Assembly: GCF_947623445.1 (NCBI RefSeq)
Contig: NC_135240.1
Coordinates: 24,118,001-24,182,000 of the forward strand
From: Clavelina lepadiformis
Taxonomy: Eukaryota; Chordata; Ascidiacea; Aplousobranchia; Clavelinidae
Direction: 5' to 3'
DNA: 64,000 nucleotides
A program made the translations under genes and the position numbers. Shown here in pieces: positions 35,901-49,692 of this stretch. Position 1 is the stretch's first letter. Each line of letters begins with the position of its first letter. Below the pieces are notes generated by a model, which saw nothing but the letters and a program-made list of their open reading frames with translations, did not search any database and was not told the origin of the DNA.

Positions 35901-38885
35901 CGTAATAAAATCTCCAGGGGTGATCTCGCCATCCAGGACAAGTCTAGTTCCGTACCAGAAGGATATCCCATACATGCTGAAAACGATGAAACGAATCGTT
36001 CCTAGGCTGCAGCCCTTGAGCGATTCTTTCTTCATACCAAGTTGTTTTGCTTCAAACAAGTTCTGCCCATACCTGAAATTATAGCATTAAATGCCTAAAG
36101 TTTTCCGGTATAATTTTGTGTTGAAGATAATGTTATGACTTTAAAAATAGTGTTATGACATGGCATAACTCACATTCCTTTTTATGCTGATACATATAAA
36201 ATAATTGTGATTTTATCAGACCTTTCTGTCTCTTTCTCCTGGCATCCAAACGCAACGATAGTTCTTATTGACGATATCGCTTGCTCGGCGATAGCACCAG
36301 CAGCCGCATATGCGTCCATTTCTTTCGACGTGAAGTATGCGTCGACCTAAACTAGTCGTTTGGATTGTCAGTTTGAGTCAATTTCAATGTATTTTCATCA
36401 CAATATTCAGATTAAGTATTGTGTCTTCTTTTATTTCACGATTACGGCATCGCTAAGCATGGCTAGCGTTGTATAAGCGATTTGGTGTTTAAAATCCAAA
36501 TGTCCGAGTGCAGACTCAGGATCAAAACAAAACAACCTACGTATCTATACAGCCTATCGAGGTCAATCAGAGTTAACAATATTCAATGTTTGTTCCTTGC
36601 CTTGAAGAAAACAACAGTAACCAGACCCAGGAGTGGGGTAACTGCCAGATTGATGAGAGCAATCTTATAGGAGCGCAAAAATGCAACAATGAGACAACCG
36701 ATGATTACCGCGGTCTGTTGGATTATGACCGAAACCTTGTCTCCAATACCTTCTTCTATTATGCGCACGTCTCTGAAAAATTTATGACCTATTCATGTAT
36801 CAAACATGCCGTTTACAGAATCTAGTGTATGTGTGTTGCATTTAACGCATCACTTGTCACTTGTTTCAGGAATGGGTTTACAATATTTAGCAATGGTAGA
36901 TTTAATATTTCAAAGATAAAACAACTTACTCGGACATCCTCGTGTTCAACACACCGGCAGACGTGACGTCATGAAAGGCAATATCTTGCCGTAGAATCGC
37001 TCGAAAATACTTGATGCGAATCTGATGAGATTGGCTGTGGATGAAAAAATTAAATCCCTTTTAAAATCAAAACACTCTGCAAGGACCATCAGTATAGGTC
37101 AGGCAACGTCGAGATATGAATAATAATATTTTCGCCAATGTTGAGGAATAGGTGTCACGGGCTAATACTGCTTTGAGTTAAGCTGAAATTTTAGGTAGTC
37201 TAAAATATGATCATGAATGAGAATATACCTATTGCATGCTGTGCGAGGCTTTCATGTCATGATTTATTATAATTGTAGCCTACCTTACTGCCTGGCGGGT
37301 CCAACAAGCCATTTGCAAAGAAGCAACAACCAGGACACCTGCTGAGACGTACAGAAGCCTGTAAATCACCCTTAGACCGTCTTCTTCAAACTGAGTGGTT
37401 GCAAGACCGGCTGCTATAGTAACAGGATTCCTTCACGAAAATTGAATTTTAGCTGTAATACGTGACGTAATAAAATGTATCTTAACCAGCCGGAGTTTTT
37501 GCAAACTTTTGTAAGAACACGATTTTTGACGTAACCGAATAACCCACGCAGCTATAGCAACAAAGCAAAGCAATTTTATAGAAGAAAAGGTTCATTTTGC
37601 TTCGGAACTAACGTGGTTGATATGTTTTGGTCGAGAACGGACTGCGTGAGTGCGCCATACTCAGTAAACTGAGTTGTGAGTTCACCAAAGAACAGAAAGA
37701 GCAAGGGGTACCCGGCACCGTTCGCTACTGCAGCAAGCGAACCAACCACTAACAAAGTCCATTCTTGGCATCCAGCATAACGGTACTGTTAAAATAAAAA
37801 ATATATTCATTTTCAATCAGCGCTGAAAACGTACTCTACCAGACGTTTGCTTCAAGAGAGTTTTATGTTTACTGAATAATACACCATCGTAAATCCGTTA
37901 TTAACAATAAACCTGTTTGTAACTTTATTTACACTGGTGTGTAGCTGTAGACACCTTTACAACACTAAATCTACACAATATTTTTTTTCTTTACCAATAT
38001 TTTGGCACTTGGTATGTACCGCAGAGTGCAAAATAGTGCGACGTTAAAGCAGTCATGAACTACATTCAAAGAATATATACATCTATACAGTAAAATGTTA
38101 GTAATCAACTAATAAACAGTTACCCTATGGCAGATGACTTTTGCAAGCAAAAAATGTTCATGTCAAAATAGTCGTAAGTTCGCGTAAGTACAAAGTATTT
38201 TGCAATATGACAAGGTCGTGCATTGCCACAGGGTACAGACCAATTGGATGCTATACGGGGTTTCATTATTCACCGCGATAGTAGCTGACCAACCAACACT
38301 AGTGAACATAATAATACGCTTGTGTTCAACCGGTTCAATGTGATAAACGAAAAGTTTCCAGCACTCATCGGCATTTACTTTATTTACGACCTTATCTACT
38401 AACTTGTGAACTACTAAATGTTTAAATTGTTAATTATAGGAAATGTAATACTTCAGTAACGTTTCTGCTGACAACCTATATACCGATAGCTTGAAGAATT
38501 AGTCTTTACTTACCAAATGTTTATAAGATAAGCCAACAGGCTCAGCTTTTAAGTTAGTGTTATCCACTTCCGGTACCGTTTCCATCCCATTTTCATATCT
38601 GGGCTCCTTAACATCATTTTCGTTTCTGCAAAGATTGAAAATCGTCGTAAAGTATGGTATAAGCCTAATAAAACGGCATTTTGCGGACGTTTTTACACTC
38701 ATGCATATTACTAAAACGGCTGTATTTACGCGTTGAAGTCACTGTACTTTGTTAAGAAAATATACTTCTAGCCAAACACATAATATCTATACTACATTGT
38801 ACAGATCACACACTGACGTAGCCTACCCGTTAGTTTCTACTGTTTCAGGCTCGTTTTTTTCATTTGCCTTTTGTTCTTCTGTCAT
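29990..38885 (-). CDS. ABCB1-like: ABCB full transporter (P-glycoprotein/MDR type), copy A
   Basis: An ATP-driven exporter of hydrophobic compounds at the plasma membrane, layout TMD1-NBD1-linker-TMD2-NBD2. Exons: 38827-38885, 38514-38625, 37613-37785, 37284-37430, 36930-37034, 36601-36772, 36222-36346, 35859-36072, 35461-35643, 35224-35340, 34827-35039, 34470-34650, 34085-34258, 33437-33811, 32968-33146, 32601-32811, 32291-32434, 32099-32204, 31850-31990, 31598-31754, 31242-31439, 31010-31122, 30791-30884, 30565-30711, 30151-30320, 29990-30059; 1,359 aa in frame. NBD1: Walker [10 protein letters not shown] (about 449), SQEPVLF, MSGGQ (553), [20 protein letters not shown]2: GQSGSGKST (1138), LSGGQ (1244), [17 protein letters not shown]. 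All catalytic motifs are intact. The linker (exon 14, residues 659-783) is unusually long, with basic then acidic runs. Intron 6 has a GC donor. Confidence 0.92.
33437..33811 (-). other. linker exon 14 of ABCB copy A (variable region)
   Basis: A single exon encodes about 125 residues between NBD1 and TMD2. It starts with a Lys/Arg-rich block ([14 protein letters not shown]), passes through Ser-rich sequence with many possible basophilic kinase sites ([12 protein letters not shown]), then KKRRKTRKR next to [11 protein letters not shown]. It ends in the conserved elbow ([10 protein letters not shown]). The matching exons are 231 bp in copy B and 270 bp in copy C, so this is the most divergent part of the three genes. 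Confidence 0.8.
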
Positions 38886-41540
38886 TTTGAAATGGCCTTC
38901 AGGTATAGCTGGAATGGACCCACCCACGCCAGTTTTTGTTTGGGCAAACGAATTAATAAAACCAATTATAGCAACTTTCAAATTGCATTCAGTTCTCTAC
39001 ACTCTGTACAAGCAAATATTTATGTAGATTTGAACATACTGTTCCAGGTGCTTATGTCATTATACTTCCTCAAAGCTTTCTTACTGTTTTCGTCATACAA
39101 AAGCAGACAAGTACGAGAGACAATTTCATGACTACCCAGTGGTGATAATTTCTAAGCGACGTTCTGCAAAGAATGATTTTGCTACAGGCAAGTGATAGCA
39201 ACATAGCGGGTTAGAACGTTCGTTTGCCAGAATGTGCATGACATCTGCACAAATTTTACTTTCCGTTTTAACCGGACAATACGTCTTTTCTCAAAACATG
39301 ACAGCGTGACACTATACATGTTTATGAAGGGAAAATATAAGACTGTTTATACGCTTGTTCTGCGAGTAGAGATTTCTCAATTAAGTATAGGCCACTAGTC
39401 GCAGCTATGAAAAGATTATAAAGAAGCTTTTTCAAACAGACTATACTGACATAAACAACTAAGCAGACTTTCCCGAAATAATTTTGCATACTTTTAACGG
39501 CTGCTAACCCAGTTTTCATGTGTTGGAACTACTTTAACCACAATTGCAAGGAAGGAAGTCTTTGCTTGTCGCAACGACTACAGCAAGGCATTTCTGTGTA
39601 TTTTCAAACTGACCCATAAAAACTCATCGATCGATTTACAAAGGAAGAAAAAAATTAAATATAACTTCCGTTGCATGTAGATTATTTAAACAAGAAAAGC
39701 AAAATATAGAACCACATTAAAGACATATCATAAATATAAATCTTATAAGATGTATAGTAGAGTTGACTTGTATTAAACCATTAATGCGTCTAACTACAAT
39801 TAAATAGGTTACTGGGCTACTTAATATTTCGCAAATATTAGCAATCTAACCATAGGCCTATTCTTTTCTACATAACGCTGCAGAGCAATGCAAAGAAATG
39901 CAAAGTTTTTGAGATTTTATTGTGAGCAGTAGAAAAAGACATTAAAACGATTCAATAAAACTATAAGACTTTACTACTTGCTACAACTCACAAACTATAC
40001 TTTCAGCATTTTGCGTTACTGTTTGATTGTCATCATATTAACCTAATTATGCAATCCCTGACAAAAATGAGCTAACTTTTTCCTACAAGCAAAGCGAAAT
40101 CTGTGGTTTTGTGGAGAAGTCTATTTTTAACTATTTGCATCATTATAATTACATACAACATGTGACGAGCCTGTAGATCGCTGTTTAAATATGATAAATG
40201 TCAGACAACGTGGTATGTTTATAAGAGATTACACGAAATGATTAAATAGTGTTTTGCCAATTAGCCGTTCTCAATATCTTCGTCTCAAACAATTTCTTGG
40301 TAGGTTATCACGTTTCCACTCTCCAGCACGCAGAATATGTTTATTATGAATTATGAATATGAATATATTACCTCAGAATAGGTTTATATGAATATGGTTG
40401 ACAGTAACACGGTTACTTTCAACCACGCTTTCACTCAAAGTGGAAACATAAAATTGTAACAACTTTTTAATTAAATAAGACCAAGCTTACATATAACAAT
40501 CGAAAACAAAAAAGTACAAACGAAAAGAAAAACTTAAAATAAATTCATGTTTAACTCGATGAATGGGATATTTTTATCATTTAGAATTTTAGATTGCTTT
40601 GTGAATTTTTAATTGTATGTATTGCTTCTGTTCATGAATCAAAATCAAACCATGAATAAAACAAAATTAACGGTCGATTATAAATTAAGTGCAAAAACCT
40701 GATTTGCTGCTGTTTGTTTCGCAAATTATAAAAGATATTTACGAAATAGAACACGTAACCTATAGGCAATATAGACTAACTTAAATATTCATGTCGGTAA
40801 TTCACGTTTCACATTTTTTCTTAAAGTCGAAATTGTGCATAAAAACACAACGTTCGCTAAAAACAAAAAACTTTGTTTTATTATTATGAAATATATTAAA
40901 TATTTTGTTCATCTTTAAACGTTGACGCACTCATTTGGGCCAAAACCTCCTCATCATTCCCGTTGCTACCAAAACAACCACAACTTTTTCCTCAATCATC
41001 AAAAGCTGCACATTAAATTATAAAAAGCATACAGCATGAAGCAGTTTAGGCCGAACGTAAACTTGTTAACGTTTATGCCTCGCATCAGAGTGTAATTAGA
41101 AAAAGTAATTCAACATATGTGAAGTCGAAACAATTAAAAAGAAGACTTTGATGATGACGTCGGGAGCGGAAGAGACCGTCATGCCTCATTGACTTCATAC
41201 ACCGAATGCTAAGCAGCAGGGCTCAGAATTATTCCGTTTTGTCTTTATGTTGTATTTGCACTAAACGGGTTTTAAAACTTGGACAGAAAAACGAAGTTGC
41301 GGTTACAAGCAACAATTCAAAATATACCTTTTCTCGATTTTAGTAGGATGAAGTTTAAAAACGCAAAAATTGACGACCCGAGGCGATATAGTTTTTAAGT
41401 GTGACACCGATATAACACATTGAAGTTTGCTAATCAGACAAATCCTCAATACATTGGCTCTGCCGGAAACAACTAAACAAGCCGAGGCGAGGACAGGAAG
41501 ATGACATAAAATCTTTCTTTGATTCGATACAACAGATGTA
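38886..41540. other. divergent intergenic region between ABCB copies A and B
   Basis: A 2.65-kb head-to-head spacer that must contain both promoters. A CRE-like TGACGTC is at about 41156-41162 in a GC-richer patch about 380 bp before copy B. No clear TATA box was found for either gene, and no open frame is convincing. Confidence 0.4.
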
Positions 41541-41543
41541 ATG
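41536..41543 (+). promoter_or_regulatory. start-stop uORF overlapping the ABCB copy B start codon
   Basis: The sequence ATGTAATGG places an ATG (41536-41538) immediately followed by TAA (41539-41541), whose last base is the first base of the main ATG (41541-41543). If the mRNA leader includes it, ribosomes could initiate, stop at once and reinitiate. An AG just before 41536 (GATACAACAG) could instead be a splice acceptor. Confidence 0.45.
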
Positions 41544-44500
41544 GAAACAGGCAATGAACAGAAATTTTCAGGGTAATTTGCTAAGATGGATTGTATTGAT
41601 AGGGCGTTTGTGGAACTTTAACCGTTTTCTATTTTACTAAACTGATACATTTTTCTTCATAGTGATGACTGCGTGGAAAATAAAGGTGCAATCGTTAGTA
41701 GGAAAGAGAAAGACGTAGTTGATAACAACCAATTTTCTTATTTTGCATTGGTAAGATTAATTTTTGGTTCACATTGAAATTAAAAGCGTAAAAGGTTTTC
41801 AATAACTTTATTTCCTGCAAGAATATTTGAAGTTTAAGTCACTGTCTTTAGTAAGTGAATTACAATACATAGTTACATATGATCTGCAAGATCTACAAGT
41901 TTAAAGTAAATTAACTTTAAGTCTAAATTTTGTAGGAAATGATTTTTTATCATTCACAGTACAGGTACATGACCTGGCAGGAATGCATACTCATCGTTGT
42001 TGGATCTTTGTTCGCTCTGGCTCATGGTGTCGGCTTCCCCATGCTCTTCGTTTTAATGGGAAGAATGATCGATGTATTTTTAAAGTTTGAAAATTATTTT
42101 TGCCAATTTGACGAAGGCATGACATTATGTGAAGAACTGAATGCAACAGACTTAACAACAACGCAAAGGTATATCTAAGAGTGTGTGGCAAACGTTTTTT
42201 TGTATGTATGTTTGAAGCCACCAACCACCCGAAGGCAGGTCATTGTTTCAAACCCAAAACAGCATTTAAGCTTTTAAGCATCCAAGCATTTTTTTCGCAG
42301 AACCGATGTTGATGCTCGCTTCGTTTATGGTCGGTTTCAAGAGGCCGGCCTGTCTGCAGTTTACAATTTTCTATATGTCGGCCTGGCGACGATGGCTGTG
42401 ACAATTGTGCAGGAAATGCTGCTTTCTTTTCAGGCAACCAGGTAGGCTGCTATCCAAGCCCATCTACACACTTACATCAACACTAATTTGTAATATTGCT
42501 GCAAATTTAATCTGAGGGGTAAGTCCAAACACAAGTTGATCTTACATGAAAGAACGCTATTAGCTGAATATTCTGGTAAAATACTTTTGAAAAATATTTC
42601 TTATTTTGATAATTATAAGCAAAAGAAAATTATAAAATTAACGGTAATTTTGACGTAGATCAAGGCTCTGATGTCTCAGGTAATCAAAGACAACATTCAC
42701 AAATGCGGCAATACCGACTTTATCCTGTTGTATATCACGTTTGTATCTGTTACAGCTGTATAGATTGCTCTATCTGGCAATAGCTTGATAAGGGACAGCT
42801 TATGGCCTAACCACAGCAACCAGTGCGGTACTGGTTTGACAGGTAGCCTATGCGGTCCAAATGATACCGTAACTTTACGGACGCAAATGATCGGGCTGCC
42901 GGTTCTTTTATGTTTAAAACAATCGAAGTATATCGATTTCTTGATTGACTTCATCTACGTCACAGTGAAGGCCAAACCAGAGACTTTTTACGATTTTCTT
43001 TTGCCGACAACTACCTAACCACGAATTATTTTTCAAAAATATTTTACCACAATGGTCAGTTAATAGTGTTCTTTCATATAAGTTCAACTTGTTTTTGGAC
43101 TTGCCCCTCACTTTAAGATTTTTTTATAAAGGCAAAGCGATGCTATAAGTTATGAATATTTTCGGGGAATCCTCAGACAAGATTTTTCTTTCCACGACCT
43201 CACACTGGCTTCTGAGTTGAACACCATGTTGACGAAGTGAGTACAGTAACGTTAATTGTTAATTTTCATGAAGGACAGTGTTTATAAAATGTACATATAT
43301 ATATATCTAACATTTACTCATGTGTAGGAACTTGAATTTGGTGAAACAAGGAATAGGCCCAAAGCTCGGAGTAACCTTGCAGTACTTGAGTACTGTGGTG
43401 TCTTGTATTGTCATAGCCTTGGTGTTTTCCTACAAAATTGCTTTGGTAGACTTCGCAGCGAGCCCTTTGTTAATTTTAACATTCATCCTTTTCTACAAGG
43501 TCAGAATTTTTGCGAAAATAGTCGGACGTACCTCGTACCGCAACTATATTTTACAAGATATTTACCTACACATACCTTTCTGACTTTACTACTGCATTGT
43601 AGTCGGAGAACGTATATACGAAGAAAGAATTAGATTCCTACACGGCTGCCGGAGTGATAGCTGAAGAAACCCTTTCAACGATCAGTACCGTTGCTGCGTT
43701 TGGTTGCCAACACAAAGAGATTTCGAGGTTATCAGTATATGTCGCAGTCATCTACCTATCTGTGTAACTTGCAGCTGATTAGCGTTAGGTTACCTAAGGC
43801 AAATGTATCCGTATAAATAAAATTCTATACTTTCCAATAGATATGAGAGCAACCTTAACGAAGCTAGGATAGTAGGAATCAAAAAAGGCATTTTACAAGC
43901 TTGCTTCCTTGGAATAGGACGATTCGTTATCTACAGCATGTTCGGTATTGCCTACTGGTTCGGCACCAGCCTGGCTCTTAACGGAGAAATTGAAGTCGGT
44001 GATATGGTGATCGCTTTTTCGACTTCGACGTATCTTTCCTTCGCTATTGGCGCGGTAAGACCGGAGAGAATGTGTGTCGGTTTATACACTGCATATATCA
44101 TAGGCTTAACATTTAAAGCGGTTGCATAGATTCATGTAGACTTAACATAGGTATATTAAAAATCGTATATAGATATAACAGTATACAGATTTAACTTAAG
44201 TTTACCAAAAATTCACTGGCTAGGACAAACATAGCAGCTGATATTATGGCAGGTGGCAAGCTCGTTTTCAAGTTGCATGTCTGCGAAAGCCGCAGGAGCA
44301 AAGATATTTCAAGTTATAGACAGAAAATCAACCATAGACGTGTTTGCTGACAGCGGTCACACACCAGAGAATTTGGTAAAATCACTGCAATTTCGAAAAG
44401 TTGACTTTTGCTACCCAAGCCGAAAAGACGTGAAGGTAAGGAAACGAGTAAGATGGGTCGCTTATTGTCGAAAATGTTTTCCGGCTGCTGCTATGTAATG

Positions 44501-47500
44501 CTTTATCAAGTTTGAAACCTCATGCAATAAGCTAGCACTGTACAAAAGACTTTTGTGTTAATCGTTCTGGATACCGCACTATGGTTTTATTTGTTAAATA
44601 TTATGATATGTTAAATTAATTGATATATTATGTTAAATATGTCTATTTTATTTGAATACAGGTACTAAAGGAAGTTAATCTAACTGTTGAAGCAAACCAA
44701 AAAGTTGCACTTGTCGGTCAAAGTGGGAGCGGAAAAAGCACAGTCGTGCAACTCATAGAACGATTTTACGACCCTCAGGTAAGTTACAAAGCTTACGATT
44801 TCAAATTAGCAAAAAAGCTTCAAACAAAGTTAACAACGCCAATTTATCCAGTCAGGGGTAGTAGAAATAGGAGGGCACGATATCAAATCACTGAATGTTC
44901 ATTGGCTTCGGTCACAAATTGGATTTGTTTCGCAAGAACCGGTACTCTTTTCTACCACCATAGCTGAAAACATCCGCTGGGGGCGAGAAGGAGTCACGGA
45001 TGAAGAAATATTCGAGGCGGCAAAGAAAGCAGATGCTTTCGAATTCATCTCCAAATTTCCCAAAGTAATACGAACTGACGGTTCCGTGCTAACACAATAT
45101 ATAAAAACGTGAATAAATGCTCATTATTCTTTTACATATGGAAATAGAAATTTGAAACTTTGGTCGGAGAAAAAGGCAAACAAATGAGTGGTGGACAAAA
45201 ACAAAGAATTGCAATCGCGCGCGCCATCGTGCGGAACCCAAACATTTTGCTCCTAGATGAAGCTACATCGGCACTGGATGCCGAAAGCGAAGCTCTCGTG
45301 CAAGCTGCGCTAGAAAAGGCAACAGCTGGTAGAGACAACATTATTTAGAAAGTTGATTGTCTGAATATCTCTATATTTTACTTTCCATAAGTAAACTGTC
45401 CATGATTAGTTACTTAAACGTGTGTAAATAGGACGCACAACGATAGTGATCGCTCATCGACTGTCGACGATCCGGGGAGCAGACAAGATCGTCGCCTTCA
45501 ATCAAGGAGAAGTGATGGAGGAAGGGACACATGAGGAGCTGATGGAGATTGAGAATGGCATCTATAGAAATTTGGTAGAGAGCGAAGCACATGAGAAAAT
45601 AGAAACATTTATTGGTGAATATGCTGGCTTGCACCTTGTGGTAACATTTTTGTATTTAGCAATCATTTCCATTTCCATTTCATCATTTCCGATTTGTTAA
45701 AAACTTTTTATGCAAATAGAATTGTTGCAGGATATGTCTAAATAAAAAATATACAATTAGGAACTCTAAAACTTTAACTATATTATCGCAATGATGATAA
45801 AAATGGTGCCACTGCATCAACAGACTCTGAATCAGAAAGCAGCGAAGATGACTTGGACGAAGTAACTGGAAAAGACAATCCTGCGTTGGATTTGGAAGTG
45901 GAAACGGTTTCTTCAGTGGTTGAGAAGAAGAAACGAAGCCGTAAATTGAGAAAGAAGAAGAAAGCAACAAAGAAAAATGATGACGAAGTTTTCCCTCCGA
46001 TTTCCTACAAAGAAATACTTCGCACTAATCAGCCGGAATGGTGTTATATAACATGTGAGTGTTGGATTTGCTTTTGTCGAATAATAATAGATTGACTTCT
46101 CAGAACCATTGCAATTTTTCAGTTGGCTGCCTCGCTTCCTTAATTGTGGGCGCTACCGACGTTATGTCTCCATTTCTTCTGGGGGAGGTGTTGGGCGTTT
46201 TTCTCTTAAAAACCACAACCGACGCTCAGCTAGAGCAAGCCGCCTTTAACGGCCTCATGTATTTTACATTGGCTGTAATAGCTTTTGTAGCGATCATCTT
46301 AAAGGTATACAAAGGTTGAAAATCAAGTCTTAAATATCTGACTAGGATGTTTATGTTTAACGAAAGCAACTTTGTAACCTCGCAGGGTAGTTTGCTGGCA
46401 AAATCCGGGGCAAAATTAACGGCACGCTTACGCGCATCCGCATTTCGTGCGTTGCTCCGTCAGGACATGGCTTACTTTGATGACGCAAGACATCACATAG
46501 CCGCTCTGTGCGAACGTTTGACAAATGACGCAGCTAGGGTGCAAGGAGCAACCGGCTTCAGACTGGGCTTACTTTGCCACGCATTCGGCATTATAGGTGA
46601 TAGCAGCTCACTATATTATAGTCATTTTCTGCACAATGTTGTCTTTTTTCCATTTAATTGACAAACTGATTCAAACTTCGTGTGGATCGGAATATTGTCA
46701 ATCATCATGCGGCTACAGCTGCATGGATTAAATTATTGTACGCATATGTAGGCATAGAAATAATCACCTCTATGTTCAGTCGTGTCTATTGACAGAGAAA
46801 TACTATGCTTAGCGGAATTGTGTTTATAGGAGTCGCATTTGTGATTGGGTTCGTCTACAGCTGGCAACTTAGTCTGTTGATGCTGGTAATCGTTCCGCTC
46901 GTAATCATTGCCAGTTTCTTGCAAGCCCATTTAATCATAAGGTCTTCGGGCCAAGCCGGAAACGAGCACGGTGAAAAAATTTTGCATCAAATTTTGTAAA
47001 TTTGGACCAAGCACAATATTCTCAATAAATTTGTGTAGGAAGTATCACAAGCCAAGTGATACATAATGTTAAGACCGTTGCTTCTCTGTCAAAAGAGAAA
47101 GAAGTTTTAAAGTTACATAAGGACGCCCTTGAAGCAACCACGAGGTAACATCTTTACGCCGAAGACAACATTACTGAAGTTCCTTGTAACTTATAATGAA
47201 CGCTTATTTATGACAAACCATTACTGGTGTCCAAGTGGCCACTTGAGAGGTTGTTTGACGATTTTGTTTTAAAAGGGCCAGTAATAAACAACGCATCGTT
47301 TCAAGTCTTGCCTTGGGTTTGTCAGCTATAATGCCATTCCTTGTATTCGCTTCAACTTTCCGATTAGGAATGCACCTTGTGGTAACCAACAACCTTCATT
47401 TCAACGACGTTTTTCGGTAATTCTCTTCATACTCTGGTAAACGGTGGTTATAGTCCTGGCACAATCAGCCTCGACGTGACGAAACAACTGCGCATTCTTA

Positions 47501-49692
47501 AAGGCGGCAAGATAACATAACGCACTGTGTAGTAAAAGCTGGTGTTAATTTTCCAGGGTATTGGCAGCGTTTACGTTTGCCTCCAGAGCACTTGGAATAA
47601 CAGCTTCACTCCTTCCTAATTACCCAGAAGCAAAGATTGCAGCCAACTGCATTTTAAAGCTGATTAATGCGATTCCTTCAATTGATCCTTACAGTGACAG
47701 TGGATTGAAGCCAGTAAACGTTACCTTACCTTACGTTACGTTACGTTACGTTACCTTCATAACCACATCATATGCGAAAAAGTATGCTGCTAGCGACAAA
47801 CAGTCACAATCAATATAGTATCGTGAATGTTTTACAGGCCCATTGCAAAGGTGTGGTGGAGTTGCAGGCAGTGGCTTTTCGTTACCCGAGTCGTGCAAAT
47901 CATTCGGTGCTGGAAGATATCAGCATAACTGTGAATGCAGGCCAAACCCTGGCCCTGGTCGGACCATCCGGCAGCGGAAAGTCGACATTGATCCGATTAA
48001 TTGAGAGGTTTTATGACTTGGATCGTGGACGTTTGGTGAGATAACATATGTACCCGCCATATATAATAATTGCAAGGATTGTCTTATACGTGCTATACGA
48101 CCTACACCGCTCCTGCCGGCAAATATCTCTGTTTTATTTCTTGTAACGAGCCAAGATAAATTCGGGAAACAAAGACCATGTTTAATACTGGTTCAAATAA
48201 ACTGTCATATCAGCTGGACTATTCCTTGAAACGCCCAAGTAATTATGCTTTTGAGGAAAGCTATATAGACAAATCATTGCAGCAACAGATCTTCTTTTCT
48301 AAAATAGTTTTGTGAAATCGCATTGCTGTTGCAATTCTTATCCCTACTATATTATACTACGTAGCTTATAGATGGAGTGAATATCAAAGATTTAAACTTG
48401 GCTTGGCTTCGGCAACAAATCGGTTTAGTTTCACAAGAGCCTGTACTTTTTGCTCAGACTATTGAGGAAAATATAAGGTAAGCTGTAACCATTATGCAAC
48501 GACGTTTAAGGCTACCGAAGGAACACAAACTAAGTAATATTAAATATTAATAGTAAACAATAAAGTAATAGAGTAATAGTAATAGAAAGTAATAAACAAT
48601 TAAAGTAATAGTAAACAGTAAACTAAGTATTCGCTGTCGTTGGCAGGAGTGGCAATTTATCCCATAAGCCTACTGAGGAAGAAATTGAGGAAGTGGCGAG
48701 AAAAGCCAACATCCTCGATTTCATAAAAAACTTGCCAAAGGTGGGTGTTTGTTCTTGTCCACGATTCTGCTGCTATGCCGTCATATTATGTATGAATTGT
48801 AAGATATTTATAGTGAAATAATTGCCATCACCTTTTGTGTGGACTCGTTGCTCCGAATCACTACTAATCATCATTAATCTTCTAGAACTATGATACCTTC
48901 GTTGGAGAAGGAGGAGAGCAGTTATCGGGAGGACAGAAACAAAGAATCGCAATAGCTCGAGTTCTTCTGAGAAATCCGAAGATTCTTCTTTTGGATGAAG
49001 CAACCTCTTCTTTAGATACAGGGAGTGAAAAAGTAAGATCCTCACTTGATAAACTTTTAAATTTTAGCGCGCCTTTTCTTTCAAGTAATACTCAGACTTA
49101 AGTTGTGCAAAAAGCCTTACAAGCCAAATATGTCATGATTTGGTATACTTTGTATACACAAAATAGGGTCCTGTGCGATCTGATGTAACATGAATCGTAT
49201 TTTTGTGTAAAAATAAGATGAAATTTGTTAGTTATAGCCTACCTCAATTTTGATTCAAAAGCAGTTTTTAAGTTAACAAACGCGTATTAACATGCGCTAC
49301 GATACTGAACGAAAGCATTTAATTTATATTTTTTATTTAAGCTGGTGCAAGAAGCACTAGACGTCGCTAAAGAGGGCAGGACAAGCATCGTGATCGCGCA
49401 TCGTCTTTCGACGATTAAAAATGCTGATCAGATTGCGGTGATTGAAAACGGACGAATCGTGGAAGTTGGGACTCACGAAAGTCTTCTCGACAAACAAGGA
49501 GCATACCACAGGTTGGCACGGTATTATATAAAGTGCTTACAGTACAATTTTATCTTAACCGTGAGTACTTTAGAGTGCAGTAGCTGCCGAAAAAAATATT
49601 TAAGACTGTTTAGTTTTAATATAATGAACATATATTTTAGGTTGTTTTACTCCCAAGCCACCATATTGGATAACGATTTGAACCGCAAGTGA
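41541..49692 (+). CDS. ABCB1-like: ABCB full transporter (P-glycoprotein/MDR type), copy B
   Basis: Same role and layout as copy A. Exons: 41541-41572, 41663-41750, 41960-42168, 42301-42441, 43132-43236, 43328-43499, 43603-43727, 43841-44054, 44253-44435, 44662-44778, 44852-45064, 45148-45328, 45432-45614, 45824-46054, 46123-46304, 46386-46596, 46830-46970, 47039-47144, 47276-47416, 47557-47713, 47838-48035, 48365-48477, 48647-48740, 48886-49032, 49342-49511, 49641-49692; 1,301 aa in frame. NBD1: GQSGSGKST (about 442), MSGGQ (547), [14 protein letters not shown]2: GPSGSGKST (1086), LSGGQ (1192), [11 protein letters not shown] with a changed D-loop (SSLDTGSEK). H-loops are intact. The linker is Lys-rich ([18 protein letters not shown]). 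The acceptor of exon 14 is uncertain (45824 or 45837; both keep the frame). The N-terminal two exons are short and weakly conserved, so the start is less certain than the rest. Confidence 0.9.
47719..47758. repeat. (GTTAC)n/(CTTAC)n microsatellite in ABCB copy B intron 20
   Basis: A short pentanucleotide array of the type ACCTTACGTTACGTTACG begins 6 bp after the exon 20 donor. Confidence 0.8.
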
